Part shown: one piece after another, positions 22,171-31,444 of the stretch | Position numbering within the stretch: the first letter of the stretch is position 1 | Layout of the letters: each line of letters begins with the position of its first letter | NCBI GenBank assembly: GCA_949987705.1 | Contig: CATLJY010000227.1 | Span: 1-64,000 of the forward strand | DNA from: Thereva unica | Taxonomy: Eukaryota; Arthropoda; Insecta; Diptera; Therevidae | Length of the DNA stretch: 64,000 nt | Direction of reading: 5' to 3' | Position numbers and translations under genes: made by a program | The notes under the pieces: model-generated | Told to the model about the DNA's origin: nothing | What the model saw: only the letters and a program-made list of their open reading frames with translations | Databases searched by the model: none

Positions 22171-23130
22171 AACGTGGCTGTTAAAGCCCGTTAAAGTTCC
22201 TTCACGGACATTGTAGTTAACTTTTTTGGTATACTATACTACTTGTGCCTGCACGGCCAATCGTACAATTTCTTTTCGTTTATGAATGGTTCACCACCAG
22301 TACCTAGTGCTTGCCTGGGCTAAGGTAGTACCGCGAGGCCTTAGTCCTTGACTTTTTTTTTCAATTTTTTTTCCTTTTCGCTATACCTCATTGTCCAAAT
22401 TTTGTGTGACTTTTTCTTTGTTTTCGCCTTTAGGTCTACCCTTTATCTTATGCGGTAACTTCTTCTTTTTGGAGTAGCTTCGAACCATGCTGACCTGCAC
22501 GGCTTGCTAACAAGCGAGTGGTCGCTTGGCTATGCGTGCAGGTGAAGTAGTGGTTCATCCCTGTCCTGTTTCTAGGGTCGGCGACTCTGGTATCAGGCGT
22601 GATACCGCCTGCCACTGCGTCGGTCTGTGAACAGGATCTTCGATTAATTTTTCCTGGTGGACGTTGAAGTTGGTTCAAGGGCCTAACCGTCTCTGGTATC
22701 AGGCGTGTTAACGCCTGCCACTGCGCCCCTTGCCTTCCTGATGGTCCATCCAGCTTTTTAAATTCTATTTTTTTTGTTTATGTCTCGAGTTTTCTTTCTC
22801 TGTCTGTTCATCCCTCCTCATTGATTTTCCGAGAGGTAGCTCAGGTGTGGTTGAACAGCAGACCTGCGACGGCGTTTCCTTTTCGATGCGGTGCTAGATT
22901 TCTTTTGGTCATTCGGTTGAGCTTGGACCTGAGATGCTTTTGGCGTCGTCGGAGGCACTCGGTGATGGTTGTTACTCATAGCCACCACCCACTGACTCCG
23001 GGGACCTCGACTACCAGGGACCCTGCAGAGGGGGAATCCGTTTAAACCATCCTGGAAAAAAAACCAAACAACTTTTGCACATTGATTTTTTTCCGACTTT
23101 TGGTGATTGTAATTACGTAGACTAATTATA
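22171..23130 (+). other. Gypsy-B leader, noncoding
   Basis: Continues the Gypsy-B leader after the Jockey-like fragment. Two copies of TCTGGTATCAGGCGTG..ACGCCTGCCACTGCG-like sequence occur at about 22576-22620 and 22690-22725, each with a short GGCG/CGCC fold-back. No gene is supported. Confidence 0.55.
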
Positions 23131-23354
23131 GAGGTCGCGCCAAAAGAGTTGATGCCGAGAAAGTCGCGTTTTCCATGCGCAGTAGAATCCCCGCATGCCG
23201 TTCCCGTCCCTTAGCCTAGTGGCAACAAATTTCGAAGGGGAAATTTGAAAATACATAAGCGCATTTCTTATCGATATGTGCGCAATTTTTATTTGTATGC
23301 AGCTTTAATTTCCCCAGCTGCGCGCTCCGGCATCAACTCTTTTGGCGCGACCTC
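23131..23354. mobile_element. 224-bp MITE with 27-bp perfect TIRs
   Basis: The left end starts GAGGTCGCGCCAAAAGAGTT and the right end is its exact complement over 27 bases (23131-23157 and 23328-23354). TA flanks both ends (23129-23130, 23355-23356), as for Tc1/mariner-type elements. Noncoding. Confidence 0.92.
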
Positions 23355-23705
23355 TATCAGGCAACCGATGTATGGGTTTTGGGATAGTATTGGGTATTGT
23401 GAGATAGTAGGGATCCGTTGGAGACCATATAGGGTTAGATATACTGTAGTGAATTGTCGGGCTACGGAATTTTTTTTGCGTATAATTACGGTTACTAGGG
23501 TAAAAATTTTTTTGAAGCTGTTTCACTAAGTTTCTTTCTAAGTTGTTTAGTCCTGATTTTGTTCTACGGATTGATAGTACTAAGGCAGAATTTGGAAAAA
23601 CTTCCAGACGCATTATTAATTTTTTTATCAACCATCTGCGTTCCGTGATAGAAAATCAGACAGTCTCAGTTATTTTGTTTATTTTGATTTCTTCACTTTA
23701 GGAAA

Positions 23706-24817
23706 ATGGAGCTTCGGAGTGGGAAAGTTGCTAGTTCCGATCGTAGCGGGAGTGACCTACCAAGCAGATCCCAAGCCGACCTTGACGATTCCCCGAATTC
23801 GGACGAAAACGTTCCCTCTCTCGAGGAGCAACTCCAAGCATTGCGACGGGAACGCGATGCCCTTCTTGCTCAGCAGCGCGTGCGGGAGACTCCGGCGACT
23901 CCGGTGCCAGGTCCCTACTTTACCCCGACTGAGCCAGCACATACTGAAGGCGGAAGGGACTCGTCGGTCGGAACTTATCGCCGCAAGTCCCCAGTTACAT
24001 CCTGGAACATCAAGTTCTCCGGTGAGAACCCTGCGCTGTCGGCGGAGGAATTTTTGTTCCGGTTGGAACTGAGGGCGCGCGACGAGTGGGTCAGCCAGTC
24101 TGAGGTATGTCGAAATATCTCGGCCTTATTGACAGGCAGAGCCGAAGACTGGTACTGGTCCCAGTTCCGCCGGCAGGTACGTGACCCCGATTGGGAAGGG
24201 TTTAAGCTTCACCTCAGCAGACAATTTTGGAGTCGCGAGTCTGACTTTGAGCTCATAAAGCGAATGTTGGAACTAAAACAACATACCTATGTCCTATGTC
24301 CTATGATGAATACGTCGCAAAAATGTTGTCGCTGTATAACCGGATGTCCAATCCAATGCCAGAGGCGGACCTAGTGGATATAATTTTGCAGAATTTAGAT
24401 GCACCCTTGGATTCAGTAGTGATAGGGCAACGTTTTACATCTATGTATGAACTACGAGAAGTCTGCATCCGCGCCGAACGCTGGCAAAAGCAGAAGCGAC
24501 TGGAACGTAGGTCCGATCGGCAATTACACGAGGTTGAATATTCAGCGACATACCAGACTAACCATGTGACACCGGACATATCTTCGCAGGGAGTAGACGA
24601 AATGACGGCTACGCGTCAGGTTCCGACGAATTCCCGACCCATCCGTTGTTGGAATTGCCAGCAACCGGGCCATCCATTTATGGACTGCCCATCTGAGACT
24701 CGTGGCATGTTCTGCTACAAGTGTGGCAAGCCAGGAGTCGTGAGTCCAGTATGCGCTACCTGCCAGGGAAACCGGAGCCGGGGTGCGAGACCGTACGGGA
24801 GTCCGCGCCCGAGCTAA
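23706..24817 (+). pseudogene. gag: Gypsy-B Gag, frameshifted by a 7-bp repeat expansion
   Basis: Capsid/nucleocapsid protein. The first frame (23706 to about 24285) has an acidic N terminus, a coiled LEEQLQALRRERDALLAQQ segment and a retrotransposon capsid domain (ISALLTGRAEDWYW). The second frame (about 24300-24817) continues with YVAKMLSLYNRM and two Cys-rich knuckles (CWNCQQPGHPFMDC, CYKCGKPG). The frames meet in CCTATGT-CCTATGT-CCTATGA at 24286-24306; a single unit would be 14 bases shorter and would keep the frame. The start is the ATG after a T-rich leader. Confidence 0.88.
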
Positions 24818-24934
24818 GCTCGCCCGTTATCCCTCATTTCAATGCTAATTCTAATACCAATGCAACGACTACCATCAGCGACTGTACGTCAACTGATGCT
24901 CTTCCTACTTTTCCCTCCGAGGAGGTTAAACTTT

Positions 24935-25029
24935 CGTTCCGACAGGATGCTGTCGCTGGAGGTGATTGAGCCATCAAATAGTCTCTGGAATTCTCCAGTG
25001 GTGTTGGTTCGTAAACCAGGTAAGGTCCG
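24935..25029 (+). pseudogene. pol: Gypsy-B RT, N-terminal piece; protease missing
   Basis: The frame encodes VIEPSNSLWNSPVVLVRKPG, the usual start of a Gypsy RT, and is cut by BEL-E after 'KV'. It resumes at 33275. Only about 150 bases separate it from the gag zinc knuckles and they hold no protease, so the protease and RT-connection segment have been deleted. Confidence 0.85.
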
Positions 25030-25525
25030 TGTTACGGCGCAGCAGCGCGTAACAGATATCTTCAGAAAAAAAAAAAAAAAAAACCTAAAACACAACACAA
25101 TACAATACAAACATGTAAACATAAACAAACAGACAAAAATTACTAATAAAATAAATATATTAAGCCTATAAAATACATTTCTAAAACTACAACTAAATTA
25201 AACAAATAAAATTAAAATAAACCTACATCTAAATAAAAACTAAATCTAACTACTTATTAACTAACTAACAAAGTACCTGCAAAGAGAAAATGATTAAAAA
25301 TTGACCAACAATAAATATAATAAATAATTACCTGGAAGGCACCTGGACCAAGTGCCTTCAACCAAAAGAAGCAGGAAAAAACAGGGCTCAATATCTAAAA
25401 TTAAATAAATAAAATAAAATAAATAAAATAAACGTTAAAAAATATATAAAAATATTCAAAACTAAATTCTACTTACCCAATTTTATTACGACATGTAGAA
25501 ATGTCAATTTTCAACAGAAAGCTCA

Positions 25526-25633
25526 AAAGCTTAAAGCTGGGGTGAGATCAGAATAAAACAATTTGGTCTAAACTCAAAAGTTATACGACTTTAAACGTGT
25601 ATAACAGCTTTCTCCCCCCCAGCTTTAAGCTTT
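25526..25633. repeat. Nested inverted repeats upstream of the BEL-E TATA box
   Basis: AAAGCTTAAAGCTGGGG pairs perfectly with CCCCAGCTTTAAGCTTT. Inside lies a second pair, GTTATAC (about 25580) and GTATAAC (about 25600). The outer arms stop 20 bases before TATAAAAT. The structure is repeated in the 3' LTR (about 31941-32050). Confidence 0.85.
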
Positions 25634-25652
25634 CGATCGGATGCGTCTGATC

Positions 25653-25660
25653 TATAAAAT
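25653..25660 (+). promoter_or_regulatory. TATA box, BEL-E 5' LTR
   Basis: TATAAAAT in the LTR, present in both copies. Core promoter role is inferred from motif and location. Confidence 0.5.
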
Positions 25661-25737
25661 TCACAGCAGCAGCACGAACTTGGCTTTTTAAGTTTCACAT
25701 TCCGTCCAGTTTGATTCAGCTCGCGAAACGAAAACCA

Positions 25738-25935
25738 GACAGGCATTGACCGTCAAGGAAGAAGACCAGGAAAACATTTTTTTTAATTTTTTTAATAATC
25801 ATATTCAACAAGACAGGCGAAGACCGTCTTTTATTTTTCAGAATTCGACAGGTATTTACCGTCGCAAATAATACTTTGGCTGGCATTAGTCGCCAAATTA
25901 GGGACTTAGATAATCGACAGGTTTCACCGTCGGTT
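25738..25935 (+). repeat. Four iterated ACAGG-N-ACCGTC motifs
   Basis: GACAGGCATTGACCGTC, GACAGGCGAAGACCGTC, GACAGGTATTTACCGTC and GACAGGTTTCACCGTC occur downstream of the TATA box. Their regular edges and variable centres suggest a protein- or RNA-binding array rather than simple sequence. Function unknown. Confidence 0.75.
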
Positions 25936-26858
25936 CGGGGGTTAGCTTAGTGAATAATTCTTGTAGTTATCGGTGGTGGAAACATCGTGGGAAAGGAATC
26001 TAGGAAATTTCCCAACAAATGTTATGGGGAGATTTCAAGAGTATTTTTACCTTGAAATTTCCAGTGTAATATTTATAGGTTTGATTGAATAAATTTAATA
26101 AGGAGTTTTCAAAGGTGTGGATATACTTTGAACACTCCTAGAGGAATTATTCCAAAATTGTATGACTAAAGCGCACCTCGCCAAGATACAAGGGCTGTTT
26201 TTATTTATGTATTGGTGAAAGAAAATTATATTCACGGTTCCAAACACGGGTGATTCGAAAATCACCTTTGAGTGGAACAATTAGTCAAAGCTTACAGAAA
26301 GTTTTCCTTGAATCTAAGGCGCCATAAAAGCAAGGTTAATATTAATTATTTTAAGCAGTAGTGGCCAATTTTAAGCTCAATGAGCTACCATTAAAAATTG
26401 CAAGAAGCAAATCTTATACGGCGCTATTTGCGGTGAAAAAACAACCGTTGCAATTATTGAGTGTTGGCAGCCACGTCTGGTATAATCCGACGTAATTAAA
26501 AGAGGAATTTTTCCATGTTCACAAGGGAATTTCTCTGAGCTTTGATAGTTTAATAACTCTTTGGACAAATAATAATTATTATTTAATTACAGATATCCAG
26601 GAATTATCCGGATTTGTTATAAGATAATTTTAAATTGACCTTCAGTCAAATCAATTTGCATTTTTTGGTTAAAGTATTCAGTTAAAATAAGAATTTAAAT
26701 AGATTTAATTAGCTTTTATAATATTTAGGAGAAATTATATTTGAATTTTAAACCACTCCTGCGTTTTTTTATCAGAGACCTATCCTTTTACAGCATTTTT
26801 AGAGATTTGAAAATAATATTTAAAAATTTTATTATTTTCGGCGTCTCGCGCCGAAACA

Positions 26859-26875
26859 TGGTCCTTCGAGCCGGA
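26859..26875 (+). promoter_or_regulatory. BEL-E primer-binding site (tRNA-Tyr type)
   Basis: TGGTCCTTCGAGCCGGA directly follows the LTR and complements the 3' end of insect tRNA-Tyr (…TCCGGCTCGAAGGACCA) as I remember it. Confidence 0.82.
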
Positions 26876-27015
26876 TAGGTCGTGGTCAAATCAAATATAA
26901 TTTCCGATAAAGTGCTAGTTGAAAGCTTTTTATTTGTCTTCAATTATTTAGTTTGTCCAAAGATTTAATTATTTGTTATTTGTCTAACCCCGTGATATTA
27001 ATATAAAGCAAAAAA

Positions 27016-30000
27016 ATGAAAGGTATTCTGAGGCAACAGATTGCCTTAAAGCGAGAGTTGAATCAAAGCTTATCCAACTACAAAAAGACACCTGTGGGTC
27101 GGAGAACCCGGGGGTATCTTTCGGGAAAGTTGGAATCGATAAAGTCCACATGGGAAAAATTTAAGGAAAACCATGATGAACTAGTTGTTGCAGATATCGA
27201 TAGTATCGAAGATGAGAAAGTCCAAGCCGCCGTGTTGGCATATTCGGAAGGTATTCAGTACGAAGAATTCGAAGAAATGTATTCCGAATTCTATGGAGAT
27301 TTAAAAGATGGGTTATTAGTCAGCTCGGGGACTGAACGTGAACAAGCGGGTTCACCCAAGGCAATTTTACAATTACCAACCTTGGACATCCCTAAGTTTG
27401 ACGGGCAATACGCGTCGTGGAGAACTTTCCACGACAGATTTGTGTCGCTCATACATCATGAAGATCGACTATCAACGGTAGATAAGATGCACTACTTGAA
27501 GAGTAGTCTTACGGGAGATGCCCGGAAGGATTTAGATTCCTTCGACACCACTGCTGCAAATTATATGGCAGCATGGGAGGTTTTGTGCAACCGGTATAAC
27601 AAAAAAAGGTTGTTGATATATGCTCAGTTGAAGCTATTATTCAATCAACCAAAGATTAGGACGGAATCATACCGGGAAATACGGACAACTTTGGACGAGT
27701 TGCAACGTATACAGCACAATTTAAAGGCACTTAAAGTAGACATAGCCAATTGGGATCCCATCTTCGTGTTCATAACAGCGCAAAAGCTGCCGGAGAAAAC
27801 ACGGAGTTTATGGGAACAATTGATAGCGAAGTCAGACGAGCTGCCATCCTTAAAGGAATTGATTACGTTCATGGAGCAACGTTATCGAAGCCTAGAGGCA
27901 ACCAAGGATATCCATCTGCATAAGGCAGGTAGCAATCCTAACAAAGCTGAGAAGAGTCATAGTAGACTTACGACCTACTATACAAACCAGCAGGATAATC
28001 ATACTACCAGTAAAGGTAGGTCCCAACCGGCTTACAGGCATCATACAGCCCCGGGATATAAGGGACAAAATAGGAATGGCTATCAAAAAAGGTCAGACCA
28101 CCCTGAGAAAGGGAAATTTATAAATCACTGCCCTATGTGCAGAGAAAAACATTTTTTAACAAGATGTCAACGGTTCAAAGAACTATCAGTTACAGCCAGA
28201 AGAAATTGGCTGATCAAACACAAGCATTGCGAAAGATGTTTGTGGAACCATGAAACTGCTGAATGCACCACCAAATTCGCGTGTAGGACGTGTGGTAGCC
28301 AGCATCACAGTTTGTTGCACGATCAAACTGATCAGGGCAATTCAGCTAATTTACCTAGTGTCAGCACGGTCAACGAAATGACTGTGACTCAGTGTAACCA
28401 CATTACGGATGTTACACAATCAATGTTGGCAACAGCCCTAGTGAAAGTGAGGGGCCGCAAAGGCGATGAGTTGACGTTACGGGCATTAATAGATCCCGGG
28501 TCACAAAGCTCATTTATTACGGAGGCTGCGTATCAAACTATAAGAGCGCAGACTTTCCCGGCTGATTTAAGTGTTTTTGGAGTAGCAGAAGCACAAGTCG
28601 CTACCGCAAATAAGGTGGCAAGATTTACGTTGTTGTCAACCAAAGGGGGTTACAAGAATAACATTGATGCGTACGTTATCCGGAGTATTACTAATATATT
28701 TCCACCAGAACGCACAATGAACAAGCACTGGCCACATATAGATGGGTTGGAATTTGCCGACCCAAAATTTATGAATCCAGGACGAATAGATATTCTCCTG
28801 GGAGTAGGAATATACGCGGATATCATTAGAAAGGGTCTGCGAAAGGGAATCAAAGGGGCTCCGGTGGCATTAAGGACAGCTCTAGGATGGATTGTGTTTG
28901 GGGAGGTGCAGTCAGCAAACATACATCCTAAAAAAATAAGTCTATCTGCATTTACGACGCAGCATGACGTGACATTAGAAGAGTTGAGCCGCCAAATTAA
29001 GGGGTTTTGGGAATGTGAAGAAATCCCTAAAGAAAGGCAATTGACCGGGGAAGAAAGGCAGTGCGAAGAATTTTATAATAAAACTACCATACGTAAGTCC
29101 AACGGGCAGTATGAAGTACGGATACCCTTTAAGGACGGTAACCCACCAAGTTTAGGGGAATCTCGGAGACAAGCCATGTCCAGGCTATTGCAGTCGGAAA
29201 AGAAGCTAGCCCAAAGGACAGAGTTGAAAGACTCCTATCAAAATTGTTTGCAAGAATATATAGACTTGAACCACATGAGTTCAGCAAATGAATTCGCAGA
29301 CGAAAGGTATTACATGCCACATCATGCTGTAATTAAAGACAGCACCACAACTAAGGTCCGCATAGTTTTTGATGCCTCTGCAAAAACTACAAATGGGAAA
29401 AGCCTAAATGAGCAAATGCTGACAGGGCCAACGTTGCAGCCAAAATTATTTGCTACGCTTCTAAAGTGGCGGAAGTATCGGTATGCAATGACCGCGGACA
29501 TTGAGAAAATGTATAGGATGATCCTTATCAACCCCTTGGATAGGAAGTATCAGACCATCCTGTGGAGGGCAAATATTAACTATCCTATACAAGAATACCA
29601 AATGAATACGGTAACATTTGGAACCACTTCAGCACCCTACCTTGCAATCAAAACCTTGCAAAGGTTAGCGGTCGATGACAACTCCTTGTTTCCTGAAGCA
29701 GCTAAGGTCGCCATGACTGATTTTTATGTGGACGATGTGCTTACAGGAGCGGATACGGTGCAAGATGCACAAATGTTGCAAGGGGATTTAATTAAACTAT
29801 TGAAAGGAGGAGGATTTCATTTGCGGAAATGGGCCGCAAATCATGAATCGCTCCTAAACTCGATCCCAGCCGAGGATCGCGAGTTACAACTGCCCTTACA
29901 GGTAAGGGAAGAAAATCAGATAAAGGCACTTGGCATATATTGGCATCCAGTGGGGGATTATTTTTCATATGCAATCAATTGCGCAGAATTCAAGCCAGCT

Positions 30001-31263
30001 TCCACCAAAAGGAAAATTTTGTCGGAAGTGGCTAAGCTCTATGACCCACTAGGATGGATTGCGCCATGTGTAATTCTAGCGAAATTATTAATGCAAAAAT
30101 TATGGATGGCTAGATATGATTGGGACGAGACGGTGGATCAAGACATTCGCGAAGAATGGAGCTTGTTCCAAGAGCAGTTACCACATATACAGCACATCAA
30201 AATTCCACGATGGGTGGACATTTTAAGCACCACGACGGAGTGCCAATTGATGGGCTTCTGTGATGCCTCGATCCGGGCATATGGAGCAGTGATATATATC
30301 AGGGTAATAAAAGAGGACAAAACCATCGACACGAAGCTGCTAATGTCCAGGACAAGAGTAGCACCTATTAAGCCGATGTCACTGCCGCGACTCGAATTAT
30401 GTGGAGCCGTGTTATTAAGCAGACTGATGCGACAAGTGAGAGAGGACATGAAGCTGGGCAACATAGCATCACGATGTTGGACAGACTCCAAGGTGGTCCT
30501 AGCATGGATCAAGGGTTCGCCACAAAGATGGAAGACGTTCGTAGCCAACCGTGTTGTCGAGATACATGAGAATGAAGGTAACACAACATGGCACTACGTT
30601 CCTACAAAGGACAACCCAGCCGACATTGCATCCAGAGGAATAATGCCAGCAAGGATCCAGGAATTGACAACATGGTGGCAAGGACCTGGCTGGATGCGGG
30701 AAGCCGACGAAAGTATAACAACGCCGGAAAGACCATTATCACCGATACCACTGGATGGTATACCAGTAACACCTGGGAAAAATCTCCCGGAAGCCGACGA
30801 AAGTATAACAACGCCGGAAAGACCACAAAGACCATCATCACCGATACCACTGGATGATATACCAGTAACACCGGGGAAAAATCTCCCGGAGGCCGACGAA
30901 ATTATAGCATTGCCGGAAAGACCAGAACCACCTATTTCAGAGGAAATAGAACAACAACTGGATCTGCCATCCACTTCAGGAAAAAATTTGGTTGATACCG
31001 CTTCGCTATCAAATGAGACCATACCAGAAGTAATACCCGAATTCGACACAGAACCATCACTGGATAACAAGATGTATGACAAGTGGACCGTTGACGGGAA
31101 ACACTTCCAACTCTCGTATAGACAACTGCGATCAATTCCATATGCCGTCATACGAGGAAGAAGCAGGAAAAGACATACAGTCTTCTTATCCGAAAACCTT
31201 AAGGTGAACTTAAAAATCCTAGAGGACCATACCCAAATATGGTATGGATTAAAGGAGTTATAG
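27016..31263 (+). CDS. BEL-E Gag-PR-RT-RNase H polyprotein without integrase, 1415 aa
   Basis: One open frame with no stop. Residues about 1-360 are BEL-type Gag (LDIPKFDGQYASWRTFHDRF). Cys/His knuckles lie at about 370-437 (HCPMC, HCERCLWNHETAEC, CRTCGSQHH). Protease motif LIDPGSQSSFI is near 492. RT spans about 760-1000 with HHAVIKDSTTTKVRIVFDAS and catalytic FYVDD near 907. RNase H follows with GFCDAS, LPRLELCGA, WTDSK and HYVPTKDNPADIASRG (to about 1207). BEL integrase should start after WWQGPGWM (about 1219). Instead there are about 2.5 copies of a 30-33-residue acidic/Pro-rich repeat (EADESITTPERP...PVTPGKNLP) and an 85-residue tail ending YGLKEL with no recognised domain. Confidence 0.95.
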   Translation: MKGILRQQIALKRELNQSLSNYKKTPVGRRTRGYLSGKLESIKSTWEKFKENHDELVVADIDSIEDEKVQAAVLAYSEGIQYEEFEEMYSEFYGDLKDGLLVSSGTEREQAGSPKAILQLPTLDIPKFDGQYASWRTFHDRFVSLIHHEDRLSTVDKMHYLKSSLTGDARKDLDSFDTTAANYMAAWEVLCNRYNKKRLLIYAQLKLLFNQPKIRTESYREIRTTLDELQRIQHNLKALKVDIANWDPIFVFITAQKLPEKTRSLWEQLIAKSDELPSLKELITFMEQRYRSLEATKDIHLHKAGSNPNKAEKSHSRLTTYYTNQQDNHTTSKGRSQPAYRHHTAPGYKGQNRNGYQKRSDHPEKGKFINHCPMCREKHFLTRCQRFKELSVTARRNWLIKHKHCERCLWNHETAECTTKFACRTCGSQHHSLLHDQTDQGNSANLPSVSTVNEMTVTQCNHITDVTQSMLATALVKVRGRKGDELTLRALIDPGSQSSFITEAAYQTIRAQTFPADLSVFGVAEAQVATANKVARFTLLSTKGGYKNNIDAYVIRSITNIFPPERTMNKHWPHIDGLEFADPKFMNPGRIDILLGVGIYADIIRKGLRKGIKGAPVALRTALGWIVFGEVQSANIHPKKISLSAFTTQHDVTLEELSRQIKGFWECEEIPKERQLTGEERQCEEFYNKTTIRKSNGQYEVRIPFKDGNPPSLGESRRQAMSRLLQSEKKLAQRTELKDSYQNCLQEYIDLNHMSSANEFADERYYMPHHAVIKDSTTTKVRIVFDASAKTTNGKSLNEQMLTGPTLQPKLFATLLKWRKYRYAMTADIEKMYRMILINPLDRKYQTILWRANINYPIQEYQMNTVTFGTTSAPYLAIKTLQRLAVDDNSLFPEAAKVAMTDFYVDDVLTGADTVQDAQMLQGDLIKLLKGGGFHLRKWAANHESLLNSIPAEDRELQLPLQVREENQIKALGIYWHPVGDYFSYAINCAEFKPASTKRKILSEVAKLYDPLGWIAPCVILAKLLMQKLWMARYDWDETVDQDIREEWSLFQEQLPHIQHIKIPRWVDILSTTTECQLMGFCDASIRAYGAVIYIRVIKEDKTIDTKLLMSRTRVAPIKPMSLPRLELCGAVLLSRLMRQVREDMKLGNIASRCWTDSKVVLAWIKGSPQRWKTFVANRVVEIHENEGNTTWHYVPTKDNPADIASRGIMPARIQELTTWWQGPGWMREADESITTPERPLSPIPLDGIPVTPGKNLPEADESITTPERPQRPSSPIPLDDIPVTPGKNLPEADEIIALPERPEPPISEEIEQQLDLPSTSGKNLVDTASLSNETIPEVIPEFDTEPSLDNKMYDKWTVDGKHFQLSYRQLRSIPYAVIRGRSRKRHTVFLSENLKVNLKILEDHTQIWYGLKEL
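30700..30960 (+). repeat. In-frame tandem repeat in the BEL-E C terminus
   Basis: Units of 90 bp (30700-30789) and 99 bp (30790-30888, with a 9-base insertion) are followed by a diverged partial copy from 30889. All keep the frame. It replaces the position normally taken by integrase. Confidence 0.92.
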
Positions 31264-31415
31264 ACTCAAAAGAAAGGTTTTATGAAATAATATATATATA
31301 TACATATATAATAACTGAATTAAATTTGAAATTACAGTCACATTGAAATATGCGAATAGATAAGATTTAAAAATAATAATAATAATAATAAATGAATAAT
31401 TGCCTCTGATTTATT

Positions 31416-31432
31416 TTGATGCGACGCATCAA
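31416..31432. repeat. Hairpin abutting the BEL-E polypurine tract
   Basis: TTGATGC-GAC-GCATCAA: a perfect 7-bp stem with a 3-base loop, ending one base before the polypurine tract. Confidence 0.8.
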
Positions 31433-31444
31433 CAGGGGGGAATA
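31433..31444 (+). promoter_or_regulatory. BEL-E polypurine tract
   Basis: CAGGGGGGAATA directly before the 3' LTR start TGTTACGG; expected plus-strand primer. Confidence 0.88.

Larger units (their letters stand above)
25030..26858 (+). repeat. BEL-E 5' LTR (1829 bp)
   Basis: Runs from TGTTACGGCG to CGCCGAAACA. Contains a 17-bp perfect inverted repeat (25526-25542 and 25617-25633), a TATA box, and four iterations of an ACAGG...ACCGTC motif between about 25738 and 25935. Confidence 0.96.

Noticed and set aside
23719..24072. 117-codon frame overlapping Gypsy-B gag
   Set aside because: Shadow frame; the gag frame carries the capsid motifs.
30594..31151. 185-codon minus-strand Ser/Gly-rich frame
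   Set aside because: Antisense shadow of the BEL-E C-terminal repeats.
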